Positions 27,588 to 36,329 of a stretch of 63,302 bases of DNA are shown here, one piece after another; position 1 is the stretch's first letter, and each line of letters opens with the position of its first letter. Source of the DNA: Lachnospiraceae bacterium (lineage in GTDB: Bacteria; Bacillota; Clostridia; Lachnospirales; Lachnospiraceae). Below the pieces are notes generated by a model. It had not been told where the DNA came from, made no database searches, and worked only from the letters and a program-made list of their open reading frames with translations. Location of the stretch: contig QXWV01000111.1 in assembly GCA_009911195.1 (NCBI GenBank), positions 1 to 63,302 of the forward strand. Direction: 5' to 3'. The position numbers and the translations under genes are program-made.

Positions 27588-28598
27588 ATGAAAAATCTTA
27601 CCATTCCTGCCGGATACCATCCGGCATTGAATCTGCATGACACGCAGATAGCTATTAAAACTGTTAAAGACTTTTTCCAGAGCCTGCTTGCTGAACGCCT
27701 GAACTTGCTCCGTGTGTCCGCCCCTTTGTTTGTCACCCCCCAATCCGGGCTGAACGATAACCTGAACGGCATAGAGCGCCCAGTATCCTTCGGCATCAAA
27801 GACCAGGGGGAAGCTCAAGCGGAAATCGTGCATTCACTGGCTAAATGGAAACGGTATGCCCTAAAAAAATATGGCTTTTCCGTGGGGGAAGGTCTATATA
27901 CCGATATGAGCGCCATCCGCCGGGATGAAGATACCGATAATATCCACTCCATCTATGTAGACCAGTGGGATTGGGAAAAAATAATCACTAAAGAACTTCG
28001 TACCCTGGATACCTTGGAAGAAACCGTCAAAATTGTATACAAAGTATTAAGGAAAACAGAAAAATATATGGCCATCCGGTATGACTACATTGAGGAAATA
28101 CTTCCACATGATATTTTCTTCATTACAACCGGGGAACTGGAAGAAATGTATCCGGAAAAAACACCGAAAGAAAGAGAATACCTTATTTCCAGAGAAAAAG
28201 GCGCTGTCTGCGTTATGCAGATTGGCGATTTGCTCAAATCCGGTGAAAAGCATGATGGCCGTGCGCCCGACTATGATGACTGGGCATTAAATGCCGATAT
28301 CATCGTATACTATCCTGTTCTGGATATTGCCCTGGAGTTGTCCTCTATGGGCATCCGCGTTGATAAAGATGCCCTTCTGTCCCAATTGGAAAAAGCGGGC
28401 TGCCCGGAACGGGCCAGCCTTCCGTTCCAACAGGCAATCATAAACGAAGAGCTTCCTTATACTATAGGGGGTGGTATCGGCCAATCACGTATCTGTATGT
28501 TCTTCCTACGCAAAGCACATATTGGGGAAGTCCAATGTTCACTCTGGCCGGAAAATGTCATGGAGGAAACAAAAAAAGCTGGCTTGCCTTTATTATAA
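27588..28598 (+). CDS. asnA: Ammonia-dependent asparagine synthetase AsnA
   Basis: A 336-residue enzyme related to class II aminoacyl-tRNA synthetases. It makes asparagine from aspartate, ammonia and ATP. Diagnostic segments are VSAPLFVTPQSGLNDNLNG, VGEGLYTDMSAIRRDED, VDQWDWEK and the C-terminal GGGIGQSRICMFFLRKAHIGEVQ. It is monocistronic. The AAAGGAG site lies about a dozen bases from the ATG. Confidence 0.95.
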   Translation: MKNLTIPAGYHPALNLHDTQIAIKTVKDFFQSLLAERLNLLRVSAPLFVTPQSGLNDNLNGIERPVSFGIKDQGEAQAEIVHSLAKWKRYALKKYGFSVGEGLYTDMSAIRRDEDTDNIHSIYVDQWDWEKIITKELRTLDTLEETVKIVYKVLRKTEKYMAIRYDYIEEILPHDIFFITTGELEEMYPEKTPKEREYLISREKGAVCVMQIGDLLKSGEKHDGRAPDYDDWALNADIIVYYPVLDIALELSSMGIRVDKDALLSQLEKAGCPERASLPFQQAIINEELPYTIGGGIGQSRICMFFLRKAHIGEVQCSLWPENVMEETKKAGLPLL

Positions 28599-28600
28599 AA

Positions 28601-28647
28601 GAACCTTCGGTTCTTCGTCAATTCATGTCCGTCTGGCGACGGAATTT
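28601..28647. repeat. UUCG-hairpin repeat element, copy 1
   Basis: A 47-base sequence contains two stem-loops: GAACC-TTCG-GTTC and TCCGTC-TGGC-GACGGA. The same sequence recurs at 63256-63302 with a single base difference (ATTCATG versus ATTTATG). It lies in the 3' untranslated part of asnA. Confidence 0.75.
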
Positions 28648-28678
28648 CCTATCATATAAAAACGGCTTTAGCAAATGC

Positions 28679-28719
28679 AAAAAAGCCTGTGCAAATAGTT
28701 TTCGCTGCACAGGCTTTTG
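28679..28719. terminator. Bidirectional terminator between asnA and the FGGY kinase
   Basis: AAAAGCCTGTGC (28681-28692) pairs with GCACAGGCTTTT (28707-28718). Stem ends are A- and T-rich on both sides and serve the convergent genes. Confidence 0.85.
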
Positions 28720-28826
28720 GGCATTATATGTACTTTTATGGAGGCGGGGGAGGCCGCTAGCATTGAAATATTCAAATGCCAGCCCTGGTTCACTGCTCCT
28801 GCACACCTTTACCATTATTCCTTTTA

Positions 28827-30422
28827 TTACCAATCCATCTTCTCAATTGCTGATTTCTCAATCGCCAGCCCCGCTTTATAACGTTCCATAAAGATTCGGA
28901 AGCCTTCCACATCTTCCGCATAAGGGGTTATTGTTTCCCCTGACAGTTCCCCAAAAATCCTCTTTTCGAGGTAATCTTCCAGTTTTTCATCCGTTCCCTT
29001 ATCAATCATGTAGGCTGCAAGCAACGCAATTCCCCATGCCCCGCCTTCACTGGCCGTGTCCATTACCGTCACAGGGGCATTGACCGCTGCTGCCAGATAT
29101 CTCTGCCCTACGCCTTTCGTCTTGAAGAATCCACCATGCCCCATTATCCGGTCAACTTTTACCTTTTCGTCCTCCATCAGTATATCCATCCCCATCTTTA
29201 CCGCTCCAAGGGAAGTATACAGGTGAACTTTCATAAAGTTAGCAAGATTGAATTTACTTTCCGCGGTGCGCAGGAAAGCAAGACGCCCTTCGTTCAGCAT
29301 TGTAATATTTTCTCCTGAATAATAACCATAGGCCAGCAGCCCTCCGCAATCCGGGTCGCCATTGAGAGCATTCGTATACAATTTTTCAAACAATTCCCCC
29401 GTTCCTGTCTGTATTCCCATTAATTGGGCAAATTCCTGGAAAATACCTACCCAGGCATTCAAATCCGACGTTCCATTATTGGCATGGGACATAGCGCACG
29501 GGAAGCCCGTAGGAGTAGTCACCATATCGATTTCCCGATATACCTTGCCAAGCTGCTTCTCCAATACAATCATGGCGAAAGTACTGGTACCTGCTGATAC
29601 ATTTCCAGTCCTGGGCGCTACCGAATTGGTTGCCGTCATCCCAGTACCCGCATCCCCTTCCGGCGGACAGAGCGGTATTCCTGCTTCTAAATCACCTGAT
29701 TCATCCAAAAATGCCGCACCTTCTGTTGTCAGGGTTCCTGCACTTTCTCCCGCCACAAGCACCTTGGGGAAGATATCCCTCATTTTCCAGGAATATCCAT
29801 AGGGCATCAGCAAATCGTCAAATTTCTCCACCATGTCCTGGTCATAATCCAAAGCATCCGAATCAATGGGGAACATCCCTGCAGCATCGCCGACTCCAAT
29901 TACCCGCTCCCCGGTCAGTTTCCAATGGATGTAAGCGCTCAAAGTCGCCACATAATCCAGTTTTTCTACATGTTCCTCCCTGTCAAGGATACGCTGGTAC
30001 AAATGAGCTACGCTCCAACGGAGGGGAATATTAAAATGGAACATATCCGTCAATTCATCGGCAGCCTTCTGGGTATTGGTATTCCTCCATGTCTGGAACG
30101 GGGCAATCTGCTTTCCCTCCTCATCCAAGGCCATATAGCCATGCATCATCGCGCTAATGCCGATGGAGCCAACTTTTTTTAAGCTAACCCCATACTCCTT
30201 TTTCACCGCTTCCCTCAAGGAGCTATAGCATTTGCGTATTCCTGTATGAATTTCTTCCAAGCTATATGTCCAGATATTATCCACAAAGGAATTCTCCCAA
30301 TCATGAATCCCCACCGCAAGCACCTGGCCTTTAAAATCTATCAGTACTCCTTTAATCCTGGTCGAGCCCAGCTCAATACCTAATGCTGTCTTTCCCTCTT
30401 CTACTAATCTTTTTATATCCAT
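28827..30422 (-). CDS. FGGY family carbohydrate kinase
   Basis: About 531 residues. The FGGY fold is seen in ALGIELGSTRIKGVLIDFKG at the N-terminus, GISAMMHGYMAL, GDAGTGMTATNSVAPRTGNVSAGTSTFAM in the centre, and ASEGGAWGIALLAAYM at the C-terminus. The substrate is probably a ketopentose or polyol-derived sugar. It overlaps or abuts the SDR gene upstream, and both are controlled by the divergent ROK regulator. Start: MDIKRL at 30422; the seven-residue longer frame overlaps the SDR. Confidence 0.85.
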   Translation of the reverse strand: MDIKRLVEEGKTALGIELGSTRIKGVLIDFKGQVLAVGIHDWENSFVDNIWTYSLEEIHTGIRKCYSSLREAVKKEYGVSLKKVGSIGISAMMHGYMALDEEGKQIAPFQTWRNTNTQKAADELTDMFHFNIPLRWSVAHLYQRILDREEHVEKLDYVATLSAYIHWKLTGERVIGVGDAAGMFPIDSDALDYDQDMVEKFDDLLMPYGYSWKMRDIFPKVLVAGESAGTLTTEGAAFLDESGDLEAGIPLCPPEGDAGTGMTATNSVAPRTGNVSAGTSTFAMIVLEKQLGKVYREIDMVTTPTGFPCAMSHANNGTSDLNAWVGIFQEFAQLMGIQTGTGELFEKLYTNALNGDPDCGGLLAYGYYSGENITMLNEGRLAFLRTAESKFNLANFMKVHLYTSLGAVKMGMDILMEDEKVKVDRIMGHGGFFKTKGVGQRYLAAAVNAPVTVMDTASEGGAWGIALLAAYMIDKGTDEKLEDYLEKRIFGELSGETITPYAEDVEGFRIFMERYKAGLAIEKSAIEKMDW

Positions 30423-30433
30423 AGTCACCTCGC

Positions 30434-31210
30434 TTAGAAACAAGTAAATGCCCCATCAATGATGAAGTCGGACCCTGTTGTAAATGTGCTGGTATCCCCT
30501 GCCAGATATACGCAGATAGCTTCTAGTTCTTCTGGTTTTCCCATCCTCCCAAGAGGTGCCATCTCATTCCATTTCTCAATCAGCGGAATCAAAGTAGGGG
30601 AATTCAAAGTAAGCTCCGTGCCGATATATCCCGGGCTAATGCTGTTTACGCGGACTCCCCGCTTCGCCCATTCGATGGCCAGCGATTTGGTCAGTTGGAT
30701 AACCCCTGCTTTAGATGCATTGTAAGCACACTGGGGCTGTGGCACATTCACGATATGGGCTGACATGGAAGCTGTATTTATAATAGAGCCTCCGCCATGC
30801 TCCAGCATATATTTCCCCGCAGCAATGTCTGTAAGGAATATTCCGTTCAGGTTAATATTAATCACTTTGCTCCACTGCTCATAGGTCATCTCTTCTGCTG
30901 GGGCATTGATGCAGATGCCCGCATTATTGTGGCAGAAGTCCAGCCCTCCCAGCTTACTTACTACCTCTTCCACCATTTCATCCACCTGCACTTTATCGGT
31001 ACAGTCCGTTTTAATTGCAATGACTTTTCTGCCGGTTTTTTCCTCCAGCTCCTGGGCCGTCTTTATCGCCTCTTCATAGTCGATATCCACAATAGCCACA
31101 TCGGCGCCAGCTTCTGCAAAGGCCGTTGCCGTACATTTTCCAATCCCTCTTGCCGCCCCCGTTACAAATCCTTTTTTTCCGTCCAATCTCATTTTTTCAA
31201 TAATACCCAT
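30434..31210 (-). CDS. Short-chain dehydrogenase/reductase (sugar/polyol type)
   Basis: A 258-residue classical SDR. The NAD(P)-binding motif GFVTGAARGIGKC is at residues about 11-23, NNAG in the core, and the active site comprises Ser (NTASMSA) and YNASKAG. Start at 31210 behind GAAAGGAGAGC. With the FGGY kinase it forms a pathway in which an alcohol is oxidised to a ketose and then phosphorylated. The exact sugar is not evident. Transcribed from the promoter at 31267-31295 under ROK control. Confidence 0.9.
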   Translation of the reverse strand: MGIIEKMRLDGKKGFVTGAARGIGKCTATAFAEAGADVAIVDIDYEEAIKTAQELEEKTGRKVIAIKTDCTDKVQVDEMVEEVVSKLGGLDFCHNNAGICINAPAEEMTYEQWSKVININLNGIFLTDIAAGKYMLEHGGGSIINTASMSAHIVNVPQPQCAYNASKAGVIQLTKSLAIEWAKRGVRVNSISPGYIGTELTLNSPTLIPLIEKWNEMAPLGRMGKPEELEAICVYLAGDTSTFTTGSDFIIDGAFTCF

Positions 31211-31233
31211 GATGCTCTCCTTTCGTTGATATG

Positions 31234-31295
31234 ATTTTGTAAAATCATTTACCAAAATATAATTACATAATAATAGACTATTTTTATTTCGTCAA
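31234..31295 (-). promoter_or_regulatory. Promoter and ROK operator of the SDR-kinase operon
   Basis: TTGACG (31290-31295) and TATTAT (31267-31272) are spaced 17 bp on the minus strand. Immediately downstream of the -10 is a 25-bp site (31234-31258) with ATTTTGTAAAAT at its left end and an inverted AAAAT at its right. The same site recurs in the ROK promoter. Confidence 0.75.
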
Positions 31296-31368
31296 TCTGT
31301 AATAATACACAGTTTTTTCCTTATTTAATTGTCTAATTGTCCAATGGATTTTATTCATTTTTATATGC

Positions 31369-31402
31369 TATAATACTATTTTGTAAAATGATTTTGCAAA
31401 AT
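31369..31402 (+). promoter_or_regulatory. Promoter and operator of the ROK regulator
   Basis: An extended -10, TGCTATAAT (TATAAT at 31369-31374), is followed directly by a 25-bp site at 31378-31402. It begins ATTTTGTAAAATG and closes TTTTGCAAAAT, matching the SDR-promoter site over most of its length. Autoregulation is likely. Confidence 0.7.
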
Positions 31403-31489
31403 AACGAACTGCGGGATACATGGTATGCCCAGAAAAGCACAATTCCCGCGATGGAAATATCATTGTATGGAAAGGATATCGCTACTATT

Positions 31490-32617
31490 ATGAAAAGAAG
31501 CATCACTCCAAATCAGATTAAGCAAAATAACCGAAGCCTGATTTATCATTTTATTTATAAAAACAGGAAAGTCTCCCAACAAGATATTTCCTATGCCCTG
31601 CACTTAAGCCGCCCCACCGTTACTGCTAATTTATCGGCCATGGAAGAGGAAGGGATAATTTTCAAAAGTGGGCTGATTGATACGGAGTTTGTAGGGAGAA
31701 AGGCTTCCGCTTACTCCATTGTGGCCGATTACCGAATCGGTATTGGTGTAGAAATCTTAAAAAAGGAAATAAAAATGATTGCTGTCAATCTTTATGGGGA
31801 AAAGTTACACCGTATGATATCCTTACTCCCCTTTGAGCGCAGCGAATCTTACTTCAAAGCCGTATGCGGCAAGCTGATAGAATTTATTGGTTCATTTGGT
31901 GCAAGGGATAATCAAATCCTTGGCATCGGTTTCGCCATGCAGGGACTGACAACGCCTGACAAGCAAAGCATACTATATGGCAAAATACTTTCCTGTACCG
32001 GACTTTCCATCACCGAATTTTCCAGGCATCTCCCTTTTCCATGTTCCTTTATCCATGATGCGGACAGCGCCGCAATTTCCGAACTATGGGTATCGCCTGA
32101 ACTTACGGATGCTTTTTATCTTTCTTTAAGCAAGCACCTGGGGGCTGCCATTATTTCCAAAGGTATGATTTTAGATGGAAAGCATGGACATAGTTCTACC
32201 ATAGAGCATATACAGATGCAGCCAAATGGTTCTTTATGCTACTGCGGCAAACGGGGCTGCATGGAGACACTTCTGTCATTGACCGCTTTACTTAATGATG
32301 GGGAAGAATTAGAAGACTTTTTTCTGAAGGTACGTGGAAATGACCTTGCTGCCCAAAAACGCTGGAAAATTTTCCTTTCCGATTTATCCAAAGCAGTCAA
32401 TATGCTCCATTTAATTTATGACACAGACTTCATCCTCGGAGGATATCTGGCTCCATTCCTCTGCGAAGAAGACCTTTCCTTCCTCCATGGACAAATCCGG
32501 GAAATGACACCATTTCCTGAGCCTTCTGATTTCCTCCTCATCAGCAAAATGCCCCAGCATAATATTTCCATCGGGGCTGCATTGCCTTATATCCAGGAAT
32601 TTCTGCAGGAAATTTAA
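31490..32617 (+). CDS. ROK family transcriptional regulator (NagC/XylR type)
   Basis: About 376 residues. The N-terminal winged helix reads NRSLIYHFIYKNRKVSQQDISYALHLSRPTV (residues about 13-45). The ROK domain carries the zinc-type motif CYCGKRGCMETLLS and VEI...LYGEKL segments. It is divergent from the SDR/kinase pair and shares an operator sequence with it, so it probably represses that pathway and is relieved by a sugar. Start: MKRSITPNQ at 31490 after AAAGGATAT; the frame continues upstream through the promoter, which is non-coding. Confidence 0.9.
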   Translation: MKRSITPNQIKQNNRSLIYHFIYKNRKVSQQDISYALHLSRPTVTANLSAMEEEGIIFKSGLIDTEFVGRKASAYSIVADYRIGIGVEILKKEIKMIAVNLYGEKLHRMISLLPFERSESYFKAVCGKLIEFIGSFGARDNQILGIGFAMQGLTTPDKQSILYGKILSCTGLSITEFSRHLPFPCSFIHDADSAAISELWVSPELTDAFYLSLSKHLGAAIISKGMILDGKHGHSSTIEHIQMQPNGSLCYCGKRGCMETLLSLTALLNDGEELEDFFLKVRGNDLAAQKRWKIFLSDLSKAVNMLHLIYDTDFILGGYLAPFLCEEDLSFLHGQIREMTPFPEPSDFLLISKMPQHNISIGAALPYIQEFLQEI

Positions 32618-32713
32618 GGTCATGTGTGGGGTGTTATAAACATTTGGGGGCGTCTTGCAAAGCAGGATTAATCTCCGCAAAAACTTTTTTCGTACAAACA
32701 GCAATCACCAACG

Positions 32714-33904
32714 CTACCAAACCCGCAAACAGGACAACCGCATATTCCGCCCCTTTGCAAGTTCAAACAATGCCCCATACAGCGCGCTCCCTAACGGCTG
32801 GGCGCATATGGAAACAGAAAAAATTACGGCGATTACCTTTCCTGTTAAATTCTGCGGCGTCTCCGCCTGGACAAAAGACATAATCTGTATAACAAAGATA
32901 GTAGAGAATATCATAATCATAAAGCAGCACGAAGCCATCACCATATAATTTATCAGCCCGGAGGGGCAAAGCAGCAGGGCAGCACCCATAGGAAATACAC
33001 ATATGGCACAAGCTACAATCAAATTCCCTGCCTTCTGCATCGTCAGCCTTCGGGCATAAAGCCCTGCGCAGGCTGCCCCACACAGCCCTCCTGCCGCCAA
33101 TGCCCCTTCTGCAAAGCCATAGAGCCGATTTGCCGGCAGATTGCCCAAGTCCAGCACTTCCGTTATCAGATAGGGCATCCCCACATTCAGCATGGAAGAA
33201 AGGAATAAATTGATTCCAAAGGCGACCAGCATCCCTTTGCCCACAACGGGCTTTTCGCCGCTTATAAACCGGAGGCTTTGGGAAAAATCCGCTTTCACTG
33301 TATTCCATATGTTCCCGCCAAATACTTGTTTTTCAAAAGGTATTTTTATGAAAATTTCCATTATTGCGGATGCTAAAAAGCAAATTGTGCAAACCCACAA
33401 TACCGGTTCCAGCCCATGCGCGCTATACAGTATCCCCCCTATCACAGGCCCTAACAGGGAAGAAAAGGAACTGATTGTCTGAATCACTGAATTTGCTGCC
33501 ATAAAATGTCCCCTGCCCACCAGCGCAGGAATACTTGCCTGTACGGAAGGCTGGTAAGCGCCTGCAATGCCATATAAAAGCATCAATGTAACCGTCAGCA
33601 GCGGAATCAGGCTAACCCCATCCTTAAGTACAATAAATACCACTATTAAAGCCGCCGTAAAAAAGTCAAGCGCTACCATAATATTCTTCTTATTCACCCG
33701 GTCCGCCACAATCCCCCCTACTGGCGACAACAGGACAGAGGGGATAAAAGCACATGCCGTCACCACCCCATAAAGCATAGCCGACCCTGTCTGGTTCAGC
33801 AGGTAAAGCGGCAAGGCAAACCTTATCGCAGCATTTCCGAACAACGAAATAATCTGGCCTATTACTACCATAGTAAAATCTTTTGAAAATAATTTTTCTT
33901 GCAT
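32714..33904 (-). CDS. MFS transporter (drug-efflux type), frameshifted at its 3' end
   Basis: A 396-residue permease with ten to eleven membrane helices. The MFS motif A-like loop is GGIVADRVNKKNIMVALDF. The final residues GRNMRLSCLRVW are not membrane-like. If one G is added to the G-run complementary to 32750-32753, the frame continues as AEYAVVLFAGLVALVIAVC..., a normal final helix, and stops at 32634. The gene is therefore a frameshifted copy, or carries a sequencing error in a four-base run. It lies downstream of the TetR gene. Confidence 0.85.
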   Translation of the reverse strand: MQEKLFSKDFTMVVIGQIISLFGNAAIRFALPLYLLNQTGSAMLYGVVTACAFIPSVLLSPVGGIVADRVNKKNIMVALDFFTAALIVVFIVLKDGVSLIPLLTVTLMLLYGIAGAYQPSVQASIPALVGRGHFMAANSVIQTISSFSSLLGPVIGGILYSAHGLEPVLWVCTICFLASAIMEIFIKIPFEKQVFGGNIWNTVKADFSQSLRFISGEKPVVGKGMLVAFGINLFLSSMLNVGMPYLITEVLDLGNLPANRLYGFAEGALAAGGLCGAACAGLYARRLTMQKAGNLIVACAICVFPMGAALLLCPSGLINYMVMASCCFMIMIFSTIFVIQIMSFVQAETPQNLTGKVIAVIFSVSICAQPLGSALYGALFELAKGRNMRLSCLRVW

Positions 33905-33966
33905 TTTTTTTCCTCCTACTACTTGATGAACTAAACACTTTTCATAATTATTGCTTACATTTAATA

Positions 33967-33983
33967 ATACCGCGTGACGGTAT
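33967..33983. promoter_or_regulatory. Palindrome upstream of the MFS gene
   Basis: ATACCG (33967-33972) and CGGTAT (33978-33983) are inverted around a five-base centre, about 65 bases before the MFS start. It may be a repressor site. Confidence 0.4.
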
Positions 33984-34019
33984 GTTTAATTTTAAAAATA
34001 TAACTACCCTTTCATATAG

Positions 34020-34075
34020 CAATGTCATTAAGTTAGCACCTCACGGCGTCCGCCATCGTTAACTAAATGACATTG
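34020..34075. other. Long hairpin between tetR and the MFS gene
   Basis: Arms CAATGTCATTAAGTTAGC (34020-34037) and GTTAACTAAATGACATTG (34058-34075) pair at 16 of 18 positions around a 20-base loop. No strong T-run follows on the minus strand, so it may be an RNA processing or attenuation structure instead of a terminator. Confidence 0.6.
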
Positions 34076-34093
34076 TTTCATATAGGGCAGTTT

Positions 34094-34747
34094 TTATTTT
34101 TTATTTTGGTAAATAGAAGTCAGTTCCTGCAGCCTGTTCAAAATATCATCATCCACAATATCCAGGCCAAAGCCTCTCATCATCTGTTGGAATACTATAA
34201 ATTTCTCATTGTTTTCCGTTTCTGTGTCATCGAATATCATCGGATTCATCCATATATTAGCCACAAAAATTATCAATTCTGCCAATGCTCCCGGATAGTC
34301 TGTTTGAATGGAGCCATCTTCTATCCCCTGTTCAATAATCGGCAATATATAGTTCGGAGCCACATCTTCCATTGTATCATGCAGAATACTGCAAAGAAGC
34401 TTCGGGTTATTATGGAGATTCGGGGCTGTGGCAAAAATTTCATCCTGCTCAGACCTGAAAAGAGAAGCCTTAAAAAGTGTCTTCAGCTTTTCCTTTCCGT
34501 TCAAATCCTTACGGTCACGGATTTCTGCCAGCATCCGGTTTGAATCCCCCGTTATCCTGTCCGTAACGGCCACCAGGATATCCTCTTTGGACTTAAAATG
34601 GTGATAAATAGCACCTTTGCTAAGCCCTCCCAATTGGTTAATAATCTCCTGGATGGATGTATATTCATACCCCTTCTCCATAAACAGGCGGTAAGCCACA
34701 TCCAATATTCTATTCACCGTTTCTTCCGTATTTTTATTCCGCGCCAT
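34094..34747 (-). CDS. TetR/AcrR family transcriptional regulator
   Basis: A 217-residue TetR regulator. The helix-turn-helix is GYEYTSIQEIINQLGGLSKGAIYHHFKSKEDIL (residues about 28-60). Start at 34747 behind TTTGGAGGAAGAG. A palindrome with 7-bp arms sits at 34784-34804, as expected for autoregulation. It probably controls the MFS transporter downstream. Confidence 0.9.
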   Translation of the reverse strand: MARNKNTEETVNRILDVAYRLFMEKGYEYTSIQEIINQLGGLSKGAIYHHFKSKEDILVAVTDRITGDSNRMLAEIRDRKDLNGKEKLKTLFKASLFRSEQDEIFATAPNLHNNPKLLCSILHDTMEDVAPNYILPIIEQGIEDGSIQTDYPGALAELIIFVANIWMNPMIFDDTETENNEKFIVFQQMMRGFGLDIVDDDILNRLQELTSIYQNKK

Positions 34748-34783
34748 CTTTTCTCTTCCTCCAAACCGACTGTTGGTATGATA

Positions 34784-34804
34784 ACATATGGAAAATACAT
34801 ATGT
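34784..34804. promoter_or_regulatory. Candidate TetR operator
   Basis: ACATATG (34784-34790) and CATATGT (34798-34804) form a perfect 7-bp inverted repeat around GAAAATA, 37 bases upstream of the tetR start codon. Confidence 0.6.
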
Positions 34805-34904
34805 CAAGCATATTCAAAAAATCTAAGAAACTTTTTATATGTCTATGATTCGAGTGCCAAGAGCCATCTGTGGGCGGGGCTTTTAACACCCGAATCCTAT
34901 TATG

Positions 34905-35762
34905 TTAATAAGGTATTTTTCTCCCCCGCATTTCCTTCCTATACTTATCCGGCGTAATGCCAAACCGGGCTGCAAAGGCTTTCGTAAAACTCCTCCCATC
35001 CGGGAAGCCGCTGTTTTCCGCTATTTTATTAATCGACTTATCCGTGTTGACCAATTCCTTGAATGCATATTCCACCCTTACGTTCAAAATATATGTCTTA
35101 TAATTTACATTGGCATACCTTTTGAAAATTCGGGAAAGGTAAGTAGGCGAAAAACCGAAAATCCCAGCTACTTTCTCCAAAGTCAAATCTTCCTTGTAAT
35201 GTTCCTGTATATAGGATGTAATGCTGTGCAGTTTTTCCATCTGCCTGCTCTTCTTCATCTGCTCCTCGTCCACATCCGTTCTCCGATATCGTGTAACGAG
35301 GTAATACAACATCTTATAATAGCTGCTGAGCACCTCCAGCTCGAATCCGTACCTTTTTTCCGCATAAGAAGTATACATCCATTTCACCAGCCTTACGAAC
35401 TCTGCATCCTGCTCTTTATATCCCTCTGGAACATGTCGGAACAAAATATATTCGTCTTCCCTGAATTTTTCCAGTTCCTCCGGCGGAAGCTGTATGACCA
35501 CCGTAAAATTCTCTTCCGGCACTTCTATGGAGTGCACTTCATTGGAATTCACAATAATGAACTTCCCTTTGGACAAACCATAATAAGAGGAGTTGATATA
35601 AAAATCAATCTCCCCTTCAAACACAACAAATATTTCCACTGTATCATGCCAATGTTTTGTCACGCGATAATTGCCGTTTTTCCCTTCAAATACAAACATT
35701 TTGAAAGGGAGGTCCGCATTCGGCACTACCAATTCCCGTTTTAAATCCATCTTTATAGCCAT
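34905..35762 (-). CDS. AraC family transcriptional regulator with cupin sensor
   Basis: A 285-residue protein. An N-terminal cupin (residues about 25-85: KHWHDTVEIFVVFEGEIDFYINSS) senses a small ligand. Two C-terminal helix-turn-helix motifs follow (LTLEKVAGIFGFSPTYLSRIFK and KSINKIAENSGFPDGRSFTKAF). Two start codons four residues apart (MAIKM) follow AAAGGAG. No adjacent target operon on the same strand is obvious, and it may act elsewhere. Confidence 0.9.
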   Translation of the reverse strand: MAIKMDLKRELVVPNADLPFKMFVFEGKNGNYRVTKHWHDTVEIFVVFEGEIDFYINSSYYGLSKGKFIIVNSNEVHSIEVPEENFTVVIQLPPEELEKFREDEYILFRHVPEGYKEQDAEFVRLVKWMYTSYAEKRYGFELEVLSSYYKMLYYLVTRYRRTDVDEEQMKKSRQMEKLHSITSYIQEHYKEDLTLEKVAGIFGFSPTYLSRIFKRYANVNYKTYILNVRVEYAFKELVNTDKSINKIAENSGFPDGRSFTKAFAARFGITPDKYRKEMRGRKIPY

Positions 35763-35795
35763 ACTCCTTTCAAAATCCAGAAACCTTAGTGCAGA

Positions 35796-36329
35796 TTAAA
35801 TATCATTGTCCTCCTCTATAGGCTTCCATGCCTTCCCGAATTTCACATCCTTAAACAAAGCAGCCAACCCTGTAATCTGCTTTAGCCGGAGAATCTCATC
35901 CTTATCCATCCCCAAATGCCTGGAAATCCATGCATCAGAACGGCCAATTTCATGCAGTTCCTTTATAATATTGCTCATCAAATCCACATTATGGCTTCCC
36001 CTCGCCCTGTTATGCCGAATCGTGCTTGCCATCCGCTGGTCAATCGGCTTATCGATAATTGATACTGGCAGCATCCCTTTTTCACGCTCAAAGATATCCT
36101 CGTACTCCAACATTACCCTATAACGGTGAAAGCCATCCACGATAACATATTCATCCTTTTCTTTTACATAATAACATACTATTGGCATTGTATAGCCATC
36201 CATTTTAATGCTTTGGTAAAGAAGCTTCATTTCCGGCGGCGCTACTACATTGGGGTTATAGTTATTTGGCTTTATTTTATGTATCGGAACTGCCATTATA
36301 TTATATACCGGGCTTTTAATCTTCTCCAT
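35796..36329 (-). CDS. ParB-like nuclease-domain protein (IbrB-like)
   Basis: A 177-residue ParB/Srx-fold protein. VDGFHRYRVMLEYE is the ParB motif (residues about 64-77), after VPIHKIKPNNYNPNVV. The C-terminus has a helix-turn-helix-like segment, ISRHLGMDKDEILRLKQIT. It overlaps the 3' end of the PP-loop gene by 14 bases, so they form a two-gene unit. This pairing resembles E. coli IbrB-IbrA, which were described as regulators of immunoglobulin-binding surface proteins. Its enzymatic role is unknown. Confidence 0.8.
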   Translation of the reverse strand: MEKIKSPVYNIMAVPIHKIKPNNYNPNVVAPPEMKLLYQSIKMDGYTMPIVCYYVKEKDEYVIVDGFHRYRVMLEYEDIFEREKGMLPVSIIDKPIDQRMASTIRHNRARGSHNVDLMSNIIKELHEIGRSDAWISRHLGMDKDEILRLKQITGLAALFKDVKFGKAWKPIEEDNDI

